Of a DNA stretch of 64,000 bases, positions 1-10,800 are shown one piece after another. The translations under genes and the position numbers were made by a program. The notes beneath the pieces were generated by a model. The model worked only from the letters and a program-made list of their open reading frames with translations, had not been told where the DNA came from and made no database searches. Numbering within the stretch: position 1 is the first letter of the stretch; every line of letters starts with the position of its first letter. Source of the DNA: Microbacterium sulfonylureivorans (GTDB lineage Bacteria > Actinomycetota > Actinomycetes > Actinomycetales > Microbacteriaceae); assembly GCF_003999995.1 (NCBI RefSeq), contig NZ_RJAD01000003.1, forward strand, positions 1-64,000, in the 5' to 3' direction.

Positions 1-204
1 CCCTGTGGGGCAACAACAAGAACATTACCCGGCACCCGCCCGCTCGTCGAATCCGCGCCGCCGCCCGGGCGTGTCGCACCCACGCGCACCCCCAAGCCGA
101 CGCCGAGAACACCTGATCGCGCGGCATTCCAGGTGTGCGGCATCCTCTCGTCGTGGTCTCGGTCGTGCGATGCAACATCGCCACGACGCGCCCCTCTGCG
201 GCGC
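1..204. other. Left-edge sequence without a recognisable gene
   Basis: No reading frame here gives a protein I recognise on either strand. The long minus-strand frame that covers it is antisense to dapD and has the arginine-rich look of a shadow frame. On the minus strand the last 40 bases at the window edge are relatively AT-rich, so they could be the upstream region of a gene lying to the left. I cannot see that gene. Confidence 0.3.
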
Positions 205-210
205 TACCGT
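205..210 (+). promoter_or_regulatory. -10 box (TACCGT) of dapD, leaderless type
   Basis: TACCGT ends 6 nt before the dapD ATG, the spacing repeated before about twenty other genes in this window. The six bases between, GGAGGC, look like a Shine-Dalgarno but sit too close to the ATG to work as one, so a leaderless transcript is the simpler reading. There is no clear -35 box. Confidence 0.4.
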
Positions 211-216
211 GGAGGC

Positions 217-1173
217 ATGAGCGATGAGCGATGGGTGTGGGGCGTCGGCCTCGCGACGACGGCAGAAGACGGCACCGTGCTGGACACGTGGTTCCCCTCC
301 CCCGAGGCAGGACGCATCCCGCTCGGGTTCGATCCCGCCAATCCGCCGGACGCGCTCGACCGCCTCGCGGTGCCGGATGCCCGCCGGGCGGTGACCGTCG
401 ACGTGGTCACGATCGAGATCGACGTCGACGTCGCGCCGACCTCGACCCCCGACGCGTACCTGCGTCTGCACGCGCTGTCGCATCGCCTGCTCGCCCCGAA
501 CGAGGTCAACCTCGAGGGGATCTTCGGGCACCTGCCGAACGTGGCCTGGACCAACGCGGGGCCGATGCATCCCGACACCTTGACCCGTCTTCGCCCGTTC
601 CTCGCACGCGAGGGCATCCAGCTCCAAGCGCTCGACAAGTTCCCGCGTCTGCTCGACTACGTCACGCCGCCCGGGGTGCGGATCGCCGACGCCTCGCGCG
701 TGCGCCTGGGCGCGTACCTCTCCCCCGGCACCACCGTCATGCACGAGGGATTCGTGAACTTCAACGCCGGCACCCTCGGTCAGAGCATGGTGGAGGGCCG
801 GATCTCGCAGGGTGTCGTAGTCGGCGACGGCAGCGACATCGGCGGCGGCGCATCCATCATGGGCACCCTGTCGGGTGGCGGCACGCACAAGGTCGCGGTC
901 GGCGCGCGCACGCTGCTCGGCGCGAACGCCGGGATCGGCATCTCGCTCGGCGACGACTGCGTGGTCGAGGCCGGGCTGTACGTGACGGCGGGCTCGAAGA
1001 TCGTCCTTGCCGACGAGCCTCCGCGGGCCGACGGATCGCGCGTGACCGTGAAGGGCTCCGAGCTCTCGGGAGTCGACGGCATCCTGTTCCGCCGCAACTC
1101 GGTGACCGGCGCGATCGAGGCGACCCGCCGCGCGGGCGTGGGAGTCACCCTCAACGAGGCCCTGCACGCCTGA
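217..1173 (+). CDS. dapD: 2,3,4,5-tetrahydropyridine-2,6-dicarboxylate N-succinyltransferase
   Basis: DapD transfers succinyl from succinyl-CoA to tetrahydrodipicolinate in the cytoplasm, a step towards meso-diaminopimelate and lysine. The 318-residue length fits the actinobacterial DapD type. An N-terminal part is followed from about residue 150 to 270 by imperfect hexapeptide repeats of a left-handed beta-helix (for example [12 protein letters not shown] and [10 protein letters not shown]). The conserved MVEGRIS segment lies near residue 190. ATG at 217 was chosen because a TACCGT box lies 6 nt upstream and the residues before it look non-coding. It converges on the dimethylargininase gene with about 20 bp between them. 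dapC, the next pathway step, is 2.3 kb away on the other strand. Confidence 0.93.
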   Translation: MSDERWVWGVGLATTAEDGTVLDTWFPSPEAGRIPLGFDPANPPDALDRLAVPDARRAVTVDVVTIEIDVDVAPTSTPDAYLRLHALSHRLLAPNEVNLEGIFGHLPNVAWTNAGPMHPDTLTRLRPFLAREGIQLQALDKFPRLLDYVTPPGVRIADASRVRLGAYLSPGTTVMHEGFVNFNAGTLGQSMVEGRISQGVVVGDGSDIGGGASIMGTLSGGGTHKVAVGARTLLGANAGIGISLGDDCVVEAGLYVTAGSKIVLADEPPRADGSRVTVKGSELSGVDGILFRRNSVTGAIEATRRAGVGVTLNEALHA

Positions 1174-1194
1174 CCGGCGGCGGGGTCGGCGCAC

Positions 1195-1956
1195 TCAGTC
1201 GCGGATCCGCACCGAGAGGCATGTGACGCAGCCCTCGAGCTTCTCGAACTCGCTCACGTCGGCGGTCACCACCTCGAGCCCGCGCCCGCGGTACACCGCC
1301 TCGGTCTCGGGCGCGTCGGCCGACATCAGCACCGCGTCTGCGCCGAGCACCACGACGGCGGTGCCGTGCTCCTCGGGGATCCCGAGAAAGCGATCGAACG
1401 ACTCCGGGTCGTCGACGAGCTCCTCGAATCCGACCACCGTGCCGTCGGGAAGCGCGGTCACGCCCGACTTGAGGTGCAGGACCTTGGTCACGGGGAGATC
1501 GACGACGGTCCACTCCCGCGGCTCCAGGAGCGAGCGCAGCTGCGCGATCCCGACCGCATTCGTGCGCGACGACGCTCCGACGTAGACCGTGCGTCCGACC
1601 TTCAGCACATCGCCGCCGTCGAGCGTGCCGGGCTCCTCGATGGCGACCGTCTCGAGACCGGATGCCGCGACCGCCGCCGCGACCGAGGGGGCCTCGCCCC
1701 GTCGGGACTCGGCTCCGGCACGGCACAGAACCGCGAGATCGTCGAAGACCACCACGGCGTCCTCGACGAACACGCCGTCGGGCTGATCGTCGGCCGGATC
1801 CACCTCGATGATCTGCCAGCCGCGCTCGCGGAACACGTCGACGTAGGCGTCCCACTGCGCACGGGCGAGCACGGGATCCACCGTCACACGGTCGAGGTGG
1901 GTGAGCTCGCCGTCAGCGAGGCGCGGCGAAGGACGACGGACGAGGAGGCGCGGCAT
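1195..1956 (-). CDS. Dimethylargininase (DDAH, amidinotransferase fold)
   Basis: Hydrolyses N-omega-methylated arginines to citrulline and methylamines, a cytoplasmic beta/alpha-propeller enzyme of the amidinotransferase superfamily. In its 253 residues one sees the acidic EEPGTLDGGDVL substrate loop near residue 110, the active-site histidine in LHLKSG near residue 160, and the catalytic cysteine in the C-terminal TCLSVR (about residue 246). All parts of the Cys-His machinery are present. Free-living bacteria often carry such a gene near arginine or ornithine genes, but none is visible here. A CAGGCT box lies 6 nt before the ATG, which suggests leaderless expression. Related hydrolases such as arginine deiminase are much longer, so DDAH is preferred. 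Confidence 0.85.
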   Translation of the reverse strand: MPRLLVRRPSPRLADGELTHLDRVTVDPVLARAQWDAYVDVFRERGWQIIEVDPADDQPDGVFVEDAVVVFDDLAVLCRAGAESRRGEAPSVAAAVAASGLETVAIEEPGTLDGGDVLKVGRTVYVGASSRTNAVGIAQLRSLLEPREWTVVDLPVTKVLHLKSGVTALPDGTVVGFEELVDDPESFDRFLGIPEEHGTAVVVLGADAVLMSADAPETEAVYRGRGLEVVTADVSEFEKLEGCVTCLSVRIRD

Positions 1957-1990
1957 CCGCCCAGCCTGCCACGGAAGCCGGCCGTCCCGG

Positions 1991-3286
1991 TCAGGCGCCG
2001 GGGTAGCTGCGCTCGCCGGCGCCGATGTACAGCTGCTGCGGGCGGCCGATCTTGGTCTGCGGGTCGCTCGCGGCCTCGCGCCACTGCGCCAGCCAGCCCG
2101 GCAGCCGGCCGATCGCGAACAGCACCGTGAACATGCGCGTCGGGAAGCCCATCGCCTTGTAGATCACGCCGGTGTAGAAGTCGACGTTCGGGTACAGCCG
2201 ACGGTCCTGGAAGTACGCGTCGTTGAGCGCGATCTCCTCGAGCTCCTTCGCGAGGTCGAGAAGCGGATCGCTCACGCCGAGCGCCGACAGCACCTCGTCG
2301 GCCGACTCCTTGACGAGCTTGGCGCGCGGGTCGTAGTTCTTGTAGACGCGGTGCCCGAAGCCCATGAGCTTCACACCGTCTTCCTTGTTCTTCACCCGCT
2401 CGACGAAGCGCTGAACACTCTCGCCGGAGTCGCGGATCCGCGCGAGCATATCGAGCACCGCCTCGTTGGCGCCGCCGTGGAGCGGGCCGTACAGCGCGTT
2501 GATGCCGGCCGAGATCGACGAGAACTGGTTGGCGCCGGTGGAGCCGACAAGTCGCACCGTCGACGTCGAGGCGTTCTGCTCGTGATCCTCGTGGAGGATG
2601 AGCAGGCGCTCGAGCGCTCGAGACATGACGGGGTCGACGTCGTAGACCTCGGACAGCACGCCGAAGTTGAGCTTCAGGAAGTTGTCGACGAACCCGAGCG
2701 AGTTGTCGGGGTAGAGGAAGGCCTGGCCGATGCTCTTCTTGTGCGCGTATGCCGCGATGACGGGAAGCTTCGCGAGCATGCGGATCGTGTTCAGTTCGAC
2801 GTGCTCGGGATTGTTGGGGTCGGACTGGTGCTCGTAGTAGGTCGACAGCGCGGAGACCGCCGACGAGAGCACCGACATCGGGTGCGCGGTGTGCGGCAGC
2901 GCCGAGAAGAAGCGCTTGAGATCTTCGTGCAGCAGCGTGTGGCGACGGATCTTCTCATCGAACTCGCCGAGCTCGTCGACCGTCGGCAGCTCGCCGTAGA
3001 TGAGCAGCCACGCGACCTCGAGGTAGGTGCTGTTCTTCGCGAGCTGCTCGATCGGGTAGCCGCGGTAGCGCAGGATGCCCTGGTCGCCGTCGATGTAGGT
3101 GATCGCCGACTTGGTCGCCGCGGTGTTGACGAAGCCGTAGTCGAGGGCCGTGTGCCCCGTCTGCCGCGTGAACGTGGAGAGGTCCACGCTCGGCGCGCCG
3201 TCCGTTCCCCGCAGGAGCGGGAACTCGGCGGTGGTGTCACCGATCGTGAGGGTGGCTTTGTCCTGCTGGGTGCCCGCGTCGCTCAC
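1991..3286 (-). CDS. gltA: Citrate synthase (type II)
   Basis: Condenses acetyl-CoA and oxaloacetate to citrate, entering the TCA cycle. The 431 residues match hexameric bacterial type II synthases. Active-site segments are visible: GPLHGGANE (first His), MGFGHRVYKNYDPR (second His), and the aspartate in the NVDFYTG region. The start is GTG at 3286: AGGAGG lies 4 nt upstream, and the longer frame from 3343 adds only basic, non-conserved residues. A TAGGCT box further upstream, near 3408 on this strand, could be its promoter. It stands between DDAH and dapC, all on the minus strand, but the 185-bp gap to dapC suggests its own transcript. Confidence 0.95.
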   Translation of the reverse strand: MSDAGTQQDKATLTIGDTTAEFPLLRGTDGAPSVDLSTFTRQTGHTALDYGFVNTAATKSAITYIDGDQGILRYRGYPIEQLAKNSTYLEVAWLLIYGELPTVDELGEFDEKIRRHTLLHEDLKRFFSALPHTAHPMSVLSSAVSALSTYYEHQSDPNNPEHVELNTIRMLAKLPVIAAYAHKKSIGQAFLYPDNSLGFVDNFLKLNFGVLSEVYDVDPVMSRALERLLILHEDHEQNASTSTVRLVGSTGANQFSSISAGINALYGPLHGGANEAVLDMLARIRDSGESVQRFVERVKNKEDGVKLMGFGHRVYKNYDPRAKLVKESADEVLSALGVSDPLLDLAKELEEIALNDAYFQDRRLYPNVDFYTGVIYKAMGFPTRMFTVLFAIGRLPGWLAQWREAASDPQTKIGRPQQLYIGAGERSYPGA

Positions 3287-3471
3287 GGCGCCTCCTCGCG
3301 ATTTCTGGTCGTGCCGGGGGTGTCGTCCGCCTCGCGGGCGCACGGGAGGCGCCTTCCGAGGACGGCAGCGGGGACGGGGATGCCGCGCCGCCGCGTTCTC
3401 CTACAGCCTAGTCCGCTGGCGCGCCTACTGCTGACACAGCCAAAGGCCTGCGGCATCCGATGGAGGAAACC

Positions 3472-4581
3472 TCACGCCGACGCCACGAGCCGCGCCGCCG
3501 CGGTGTCGACGCGCTCATCCGTCGCGGTCAACGACAGGCGCACGTGCTGCGGGAAGCGGGTGCCGTAGAAATGGCCGGGACCGGCCAGGATGCCGAGGTC
3601 GGCGAGCCTGCCGAGGCTCTCCCAGGCGTCCTGTCCCTCGGTCGCCCACAGGTACAGCCCGCCTTCGCTGCCGTCGATCCGGAATCCGGCTGTCTCGACC
3701 GCAGGCTTCAGCACGGCGCGACGTCGACGGTAGAGGTCCTTCTGCGCGGCGACGTGCGCGTCGTCGCCGAGGGCGGCGACCATGGCCGCCTGCACCGGTG
3801 CGGGCAGCATGAGGCCGAGGTGCTTGCGTGCGGTCAGCAGCCGCGCGACGATCTGCGGGTCGCCCGCGAGGAACGCGGCCCGGTAGCCGGCCAGGTTCGA
3901 CTGCTTGCTGAGCGAGTAGACCGACAGGACGCCGTCGACCGACCCGCCCGTGACCCGGGGGTCGAGCGCGGACGGAATGGGCTCGGCGTCCCAGGGCGCT
4001 TCCCAGCCCAGCTCGGCATAGCACTCGTCCGATGCGAGCACCGCACCGAGCGCCCTCGCCCGCTCGACCGCCGCGCGCAGGTGCGCGACATCCAGCACCC
4101 GTCCGTCGGGATTGCCCGGCGAGTTCACCCAGGCCAGGCGGGTCGCGGCCGGCCACTCGCCTGGATCGTCGGACGCGAACGGCGTCGCACCGACCAGGCG
4201 CGCTCCCACCTCGTACGTGGGATACGCCGCACGGGGGTGCACGACGACGTCGCCGGGCCCCAGACCGAGCAGCAGCGGCAGGAGCGCCACGAGCTCCTTC
4301 GAGCCGACCGTCGGCAGCACGTGATCGGGCGTGAGCCCGGAGACCCCGCGACGGCGTGAGTACCATGCCGCGATCGCGGCGCGCAGCGACGGGGTCCCCA
4401 TCGTCTGCGGATACGCGTGGGCATCCGTCGCGGCCGTCAGCGCCTCGGCGACGACTGCCGGGGTGGCATCCACCGGCGAGCCGATCGAGAGGTCGACCAG
4501 ACCGTCGGGGTGCGCGCGTGCCCGCTCCGCGTAGGGGGCGACGGCATCCCACGGGTAGTCGGCGAGATCCGCGACGCCCAT
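3472..4581 (-). CDS. dapC: Succinyldiaminopimelate transaminase
   Basis: PLP-dependent class I/II aminotransferase that makes N-succinyl-LL-2,6-diaminopimelate in the DAP/lysine pathway. In 369 residues it shows the fold-type I layout: DLSIGSPVD near the N terminus, VNSPGNPDGRV (substrate Asn) near residue 155, SDECYAELGW, and the PLP lysine in SLSKQSNLAGYR near residue 225. Assignment as DapC rather than a generic aspartate aminotransferase rests on adjacency to the ferredoxin gene fdxA, the standard actinobacterial arrangement, and on nearby dapD. The ATG at 4581 has a GGAG 9 nt upstream. The gap to fdxA is only 27 bp, so the two are probably co-transcribed. Confidence 0.9.
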   Translation of the reverse strand: MGVADLADYPWDAVAPYAERARAHPDGLVDLSIGSPVDATPAVVAEALTAATDAHAYPQTMGTPSLRAAIAAWYSRRRGVSGLTPDHVLPTVGSKELVALLPLLLGLGPGDVVVHPRAAYPTYEVGARLVGATPFASDDPGEWPAATRLAWVNSPGNPDGRVLDVAHLRAAVERARALGAVLASDECYAELGWEAPWDAEPIPSALDPRVTGGSVDGVLSVYSLSKQSNLAGYRAAFLAGDPQIVARLLTARKHLGLMLPAPVQAAMVAALGDDAHVAAQKDLYRRRRAVLKPAVETAGFRIDGSEGGLYLWATEGQDAWESLGRLADLGILAGPGHFYGTRFPQHVRLSLTATDERVDTAAARLVASA

Positions 4582-4608
4582 GTCAGCGCGCTCCGGCGAG
4601 CGGGCGGC

Positions 4609-4929
4609 TCACGGCGCCTGCGGCGGAAGCTCGGCGATGACCGGGTGATCCTTGTGGATCACCCCGATCTTGGCCGCGCCGCCGGGCGAGCCCACGTCGT
4701 CGAAGAACTCGACGTTGGCCTTGTAGTAGTCCTGCCACTCGTCGGGCAGGTCGTCTTCGTAGTAGATCGCCTCGACCGGGCAGACGGGCTCGCAGGCGCC
4801 GCAGTCGACGCACTCGTCCGGATGGATGTACAGCGACCGGTCGCCTTCGTAGATGCAGTCGACCGGGCACTCGTCGATGCAGGCACGGTCCTTGACATCC
4901 ACACAGGGAAGGGCGATCACATATGTCAC
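4609..4929 (-). CDS. fdxA: 7Fe ferredoxin
   Basis: Small cytoplasmic electron carrier with one 3Fe-4S and one 4Fe-4S cluster. In 106 residues the N-terminal half has spaced cysteines in LPCVDVKDRACIDECP and VDC. The second binding motif is CVDCGACEPVCP near residues 40-51. The C-terminal extension after the clusters is typical of actinobacterial FdxA. The GTG start at 4929 sits 6 nt after a TAGACT box, a leaderless arrangement, and gives the usual MTYVIALPC start. dapC follows 27 bp downstream and a small membrane protein gene precedes it. Confidence 0.95.
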   Translation of the reverse strand: MTYVIALPCVDVKDRACIDECPVDCIYEGDRSLYIHPDECVDCGACEPVCPVEAIYYEDDLPDEWQDYYKANVEFFDDVGSPGGAAKIGVIHKDHPVIAELPPQAP

Positions 4930-4935
4930 GGTGTC

Positions 4936-4941
4936 AGTCTA
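4936..4941 (-). promoter_or_regulatory. -10 box (TAGACT) of fdxA-dapC
   Basis: TAGACT on the minus strand, 6 nt before the fdxA GTG. It overlaps the stop codon region of the upstream membrane protein gene, so fdxA-dapC can be transcribed apart from it. Confidence 0.5.
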
Positions 4942-5310
4942 GTTCTCCGTCAGCGGTCGGATGCGGTCCGGCCAGGCGACGACGACAGCTACGAGGATCG
5001 GCAGCGCGAGCGTCCAGACCGTCCCGAGCGCGCCCTCCGGGACGATCACCGATCCGCCGGGGCCGCGGCCCGAGAAGACGAGCGTCGCCGTCATCATGCC
5101 GAGACCCGTGGCGAGCGCCGCCCACCGGTCGGATGTCAGAAGCCGGACCGCCATGAGGAGCGCGGCGCACCCGATGATCGCGAGGATCAGCCCCAGCGGG
5201 AACCAGCCGAGCTCGAAAGAGTGGGCGATCGTGCCCGCGAGCCCGTACACGCCTCCGACGACGAAGGCCATGAGCCACGTGCCCACGCGGGCGGGGACGG
5301 AGGAGCGCAC
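4939..5310 (-). CDS. Small integral membrane protein (DUF6113-like)
   Basis: A 123-residue, very hydrophobic protein with four likely membrane helices (about residues 9-30, 37-58, 66-85 and 98-115) and a short charged C terminus. I assign it tentatively to the uncharacterised DUF6113 family because of its size, topology and place beside fdxA-dapC. No catalytic motif is visible and the function is unknown. The GTG start is supported by a TAGAGT box 6 nt upstream (5317-5322). Its stop lies within the fdxA promoter region. Confidence 0.7.
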   Translation of the reverse strand: MRSSVPARVGTWLMAFVVGGVYGLAGTIAHSFELGWFPLGLILAIIGCAALLMAVRLLTSDRWAALATGLGMMTATLVFSGRGPGGSVIVPEGALGTVWTLALPILVAVVVAWPDRIRPLTEN

Positions 5311-5345
5311 CCGTCGACTCTACCGGCGTCGGTCGACGGAGGCGG

Positions 5346-5660
5346 CTAGACCGCCCAGCCCCACAGGCGCAGGAGCGCCGCCGTCAGGGCTGCTGCGGCG
5401 ACCACGACCAGGAACCGCGCACGCAGCAGCAGCAGCCCCGCCGCGACGAGTACGGCGGGCACCCGCGCGTCAACGACGATCGCCTGGCCGGCGCCGAGTG
5501 TCTGAACCGCCACGAGCGCCGCCAGGAGTGCGACCGTGAGGAGGTCGGCGATGCGCATCGGCCGCGGGGCCTCGACCCACTTCGGCGGCATGAGGTAGCC
5601 GACGGTCTTGAGCGCCACGCAGATGATCGACGCCAGGAGAAGAGCGGTCCACATGGTCAC
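5346..5660 (-). CDS. azlD: AzlD family branched-chain amino acid transport subunit
   Basis: The small partner of the AzlCD exporter of branched-chain amino acids and analogues. It is 104 residues with four predicted membrane helices and the typical AzlD pattern (LKTVGYLMPP near residue 20, VPAVLVAAGLLLL near 70). GTG at 5660 is preferred to the ATG at 5654: it has GGAGG 7 nt upstream and forms a GTGA overlap with the azlC stop. Because azlC is frameshifted upstream, this gene may be left without its partner, although translation could still start at its own site. Confidence 0.85.
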   Translation of the reverse strand: MTMWTALLLASIICVALKTVGYLMPPKWVEAPRPMRIADLLTVALLAALVAVQTLGAGQAIVVDARVPAVLVAAGLLLLRARFLVVVAAAALTAALLRLWGWAV

Positions 5661-6425
5661 GGCAGCCCCTCCCGTTCGGCCACATCGGGCGGTTCGACGC
5701 CTGCGGCGCCGACGGCGCCGCCGCCCAGCCAGTTGAACCAGCCGACGACGATCGCCACCGCTGCGGCGATGATGACGGGGAGCCCCGGCATGAGCACCGG
5801 AGTGAGGATCGTCGCGACGACGGCCGCGGCGATCCCGACGACGATCGGCTGACGCCGGCGCAGGCGCGGCCACAGGAGCGCGAGGAAGGCCGCGGCCGCC
5901 GCCGCGTCAAGTCCATACGCACGGGGGTCGCCCAGCACATCGCCGAGGAGGGCGCCGGCCAGGGTGGAGAGGTTCCAGCCGACGTAGATGCCGATGCCCG
6001 TCACCCAGAACCCGACGGTGCGCGCGTGGCGGGTCTCCTGGGCGAGCGACACCGCGGTCGACTCGTCGATGGTGAAGTGCGCGGCAGCGGCGCGGCGCCA
6101 GAAGCCGACGCCGATGACCGGCGACATGCGCATGCCGTAGGCCACGTTGCGCACGCCGAGGAGCGCGGCCGACGCGATCGCCGCCGGTGCGGCGGCCAGT
6201 CCTCCCGCCCCCACCACGCCGACGAAGGCGAAACTGCGAGCCCCCGGTGAACATCAGCAGGCTCATCACGCAGGTCTGCCAGACATCGAGCCCGGATGCC
6301 ACGGCCAGGGCGCCGAAGGAGATGCCGTACGCGCTCGTCGCCAGCGCCACGCCGACACCTTCGCGGGCCGCACGACGCGCTTCTCCGGCGCTGTGCGCGT
6401 CGTCGAAGTGCGGGTCGAGGGTCAC
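5657..6425 (-). pseudogene. azlC: azlC, branched-chain amino acid permease, disrupted by a one-base frameshift
   Basis: The large AzlC permease of the AzlCD exporter. The N-terminal part reads GTG at 6425 through EGVGVALATSAYGISFGALA to FTGGSQF, then falls out of frame. The rest (VGAGGLAAAPAAIASAALLG onward) continues in another frame to the stop at 5657. The break is at a run of three A on the plus strand (6231-6233, TTT in the gene). Removing one base restores FTGGSQFAFVGVVGAGG, the conserved AzlC sequence. The joined protein would be 255 residues, a normal length. A TAGCAT box 7 nt before GTG 6425 supports that start. This is either a true recent inactivation or a single-base sequencing error. 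Confidence 0.85.
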
Positions 6426-6648
6426 CCGTTCGATGCTACCGAGCACGACCGACGCCTCTCCCGGTCCGGATCGCCATCCGTGGCCCGATCCCCGCCACAT
6501 CGTCGCGTGATCGATGCGATCGCGGAGGGATTGCGCTTTCCGCCACGCCTTGCGATGCTGAGGGCACCCGCAGAAAACGCTTCCTCGGCTTGTGGGCGCG
6601 CCCGCGCCCGTTCTCATCACAGATTCTGCCCTCGGACGAAGGAGTCCC

Positions 6649-8703
6649 ATGAGAACGACGCTGCCCGCGCCCGCGCGCCGGCCCCGAACCTCCGCGCAGA
6701 CGATCACGGCGTGCACCCTGGCGTGCGCACTCGCCCTCGCGACGGCGATGCCGGCGGCCGCGGCATCCGCCACCGCTGCTCCCCGGCCGGCGACGGATCT
6801 CGGACGCGAGGTCATCGCCCCGGGCGACGGCTGGGCATCGTGGAGCGGGTCGACGTTCCCGGAACGCGTCGAGCGCCGGGCCGAGCCCGTCTCCGGCGGA
6901 TCCGCCGCAGCGCCCGCCGACGTCTTCGTCGTCGACACGTGGCAGGAGCTGCGCGATGCGCTCGCCGGCCGCCCGGGCGGCTCGCAGAACGACGCGCGGT
7001 ACAACGAGGTGCCGCGAATCGTGTACGTCACCGCGACCCTCGACCCGTGGCTGCGTCCCGACGGCACGCGCGTCACCTGCGACGACATCGCCCGCCAGGT
7101 CGCCGTCGTCGGGACCGGTGCGCCGTTCTCGATGGACGACTACATCGCCGCGTTCGGCCCGGGCATCGACCCGTCCGGACCGCTTGAGACGGCGCGGGTC
7201 GCCGCGGCCGGGCTGCAGGCGCAGCTGACGCTTCAGCACATCGGGTCGAATGTGACCCTCGTGGGGGTCGGCGACGACACCGGGGTCGTCGGCGGGTCTC
7301 TGCGCATCCGCGACGCGCGGAACGTGATCGTGCGCAACCTCACCCTGACCGACGCCTACGACTGTTTCCCGCAATGGGATGCGAACGACTCCGGCGGCAA
7401 CTGGAACTCCGCGTACGACAACCTCTCGGTGTGGACCGCCACGAGCGTGTGGATCGACCACAGCACGTTCGGCGACGGCGCCCACCCGCCGGCGAGCCTC
7501 GACACGGTCTACGGCCGCCCCTTCGAGGTGCACGACGGGCTCGTCGACGTCACCCACGGCGCCGACCTCGTGACGATGTCGTGGAACTGGTTCCAGCACC
7601 ACGACAAGACCGACATCATCGGCTCGTCCGACTCGCGCCTGCAGGACCGCGGCCAGCATCGGGTGACGCAGCACCACAACCGGTGGACAGACATCGGTCA
7701 GCGCGCGCCCCGCGTGCGCTTCGGCGACGTGCATGTCTACAACAACCTCTATGAGCAGACGGACGCCTCGCTCCACGAGACGGTCCCGGGGTCGCCGTTC
7801 TTCAGCTACTTCTGGGGAGCCGGTCGCGAGAGCAGCATCGTCGCCGAGTCGAATGCGGTCGAGCTCGCCGACCCCGCGACGGTCTCCCGGATCATCGCCG
7901 GATGGGGCGGCACCGAGCTGTCCGAGCGCGACACCCTCGTCGACGGTGAGATCGTCGACGTGCTCGGCGGGTACAACGCCACGGCGGCCGCGCCGCTGTC
8001 ACCGGACGTGCGCTGGGCGCCCGAGGACCACTACGCCTACGAGCTCACCCCCGTGCGCGATGTCGCGGTGGCCGTGCGCGCCGGCGCCGGTGCGGGCGTC
8101 CTCGCGTCGGGGACCCCGGGCGCGACGGCCGCGCCCGGACGCTTCAGCCTGTCGCACGACAACGGACACGACACCGGGCTCCAGGACGGCGACTTCCGCA
8201 TCACGGCGAACCTGTGGTGGGGGCAGAACGCGACGATCGTGAAGCTCTACGAGGACGGAGCGCTCGTCGGAGCGCAGCAGCTCGAGGCGGCGACGCCCGG
8301 CGACCAGCGCGCGGTGTTCGACATCGCGGGGAAGGCGAACGGCACGTACGCGTACGAGCTCGTCGCACTCAACCCGCACGGCGACACCCGTTCCGTGCCC
8401 CTGACGGTCACCGTGCGCGACGCCGCGCCCGCGAACGCCGTGCTGAGCGCGACGGGCGTGCGGACGAACGACGTCACGATCAGCGCCGACCTGTGGTGGG
8501 GCACGAACGCCACGGAGTACGTCCTCTACCAGGACGGCGTCGAGATCGACCGCCAGGCTCTCGAGGCGCGGACGCCGGCGGCGCAGCACGCGACGACCGT
8601 CGTGGGACCGCTGACGCCCGGAGCGCACGTCTTCACAGCCGAGCTGCGCAACGCCGCAGGCACCACCGCGACGAAGCCGCTCACGGTCACGATCCGCGGC
8701 TGA
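6649..8703 (+). CDS. Secreted pectate lyase (PL1-like) with two C-terminal WWG modules
   Basis: Cleaves polygalacturonate by beta-elimination outside the cell, a plant-material trait. In 684 residues there is a basic N terminus and hydrophobic stretch ending in MPAAAASA near residue 41, a signal peptide for Sec or Tat. The parallel beta-helix lyase runs from about 85 to 460, with GSNVTLVGVG, NVIVRNLTL, WIDHSTF, DGLVDVTHGADLVTMSWN and QRAPRVRFG carrying the expected Ca-binding Asp and catalytic Arg regions. From about 498 and 597 follow two related modules with LWWGQNAT and LWWGTNAT, similar to accessory modules of chitinases. GAAGGAG precedes the ATG. It probably forms its own transcript, closed by the hairpin downstream. 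Confidence 0.88.
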   Translation: MRTTLPAPARRPRTSAQTITACTLACALALATAMPAAAASATAAPRPATDLGREVIAPGDGWASWSGSTFPERVERRAEPVSGGSAAAPADVFVVDTWQELRDALAGRPGGSQNDARYNEVPRIVYVTATLDPWLRPDGTRVTCDDIARQVAVVGTGAPFSMDDYIAAFGPGIDPSGPLETARVAAAGLQAQLTLQHIGSNVTLVGVGDDTGVVGGSLRIRDARNVIVRNLTLTDAYDCFPQWDANDSGGNWNSAYDNLSVWTATSVWIDHSTFGDGAHPPASLDTVYGRPFEVHDGLVDVTHGADLVTMSWNWFQHHDKTDIIGSSDSRLQDRGQHRVTQHHNRWTDIGQRAPRVRFGDVHVYNNLYEQTDASLHETVPGSPFFSYFWGAGRESSIVAESNAVELADPATVSRIIAGWGGTELSERDTLVDGEIVDVLGGYNATAAAPLSPDVRWAPEDHYAYELTPVRDVAVAVRAGAGAGVLASGTPGATAAPGRFSLSHDNGHDTGLQDGDFRITANLWWGQNATIVKLYEDGALVGAQQLEAATPGDQRAVFDIAGKANGTYAYELVALNPHGDTRSVPLTVTVRDAAPANAVLSATGVRTNDVTISADLWWGTNATEYVLYQDGVEIDRQALEARTPAAQHATTVVGPLTPGAHVFTAELRNAAGTTATKPLTVTIRG

Positions 8704-8713
8704 GCGCCGAGAC

Positions 8714-8755
8714 GGGATGCCTCGCCCGCGCATCGGCTGCGGGGCGAGGCATCCC
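8714..8755 (+). terminator. Hairpin terminator of the pectate lyase gene
   Basis: A perfect 14-bp stem (GGGATGCCTCGCCC facing GGGCGAGGCATCCC) with a 14-nt loop starts 10 nt after the stop codon. There is only a short T run after it, as usual at this GC content. The stem ends are the facing heptamers GGATGCC and GGCATCC. Confidence 0.8.
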
Positions 8756-8764
8756 TTACGCGAA

Positions 8765-8803
8765 GGGCGGGCCCGCACACCTCACGGTGTCGCGGACCCG
8801 CCC
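8765..8803 (-). terminator. Hairpin terminator of typA
   Basis: On the minus strand the transcript folds as GGGCGGGTCCGC pairing with GCGGGCCCGCCC, enclosing an inner CACC/GGTG stem. It lies 12 nt after the typA stop and is back to back with the pectate lyase terminator, so the two convergent genes have separate hairpins. Confidence 0.7.
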
Positions 8804-8815
8804 ACGGCGGAGGGA

Positions 8816-10729
<1,914 letters not shown>

Positions 10730-10761
10730 GAAAGAAATCCTTGCGAAAAGTTGGAGGGGCC

Positions 10762-10777
10762 GGGATGCCGGCATCCC
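10762..10777. repeat. 16-bp perfect palindrome GGGATGCCGGCATCCC
   Basis: Two facing GGATGCC-type heptamers with no loop, 33-48 bp upstream of the typA start. A loopless palindrome cannot form a good RNA hairpin, so a protein-binding site or simply a motif pair are both possible. Confidence 0.5.
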
Positions 10778-10800
10778 CAGCCTATCGCAGGCAGCCGAAA

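Noticed and set aside
6225..6240. Programmed frameshift in azlC
   Set aside because: No slippery heptamer, stop-codon context or downstream pseudoknot is seen. Mutation or a read error is simpler.
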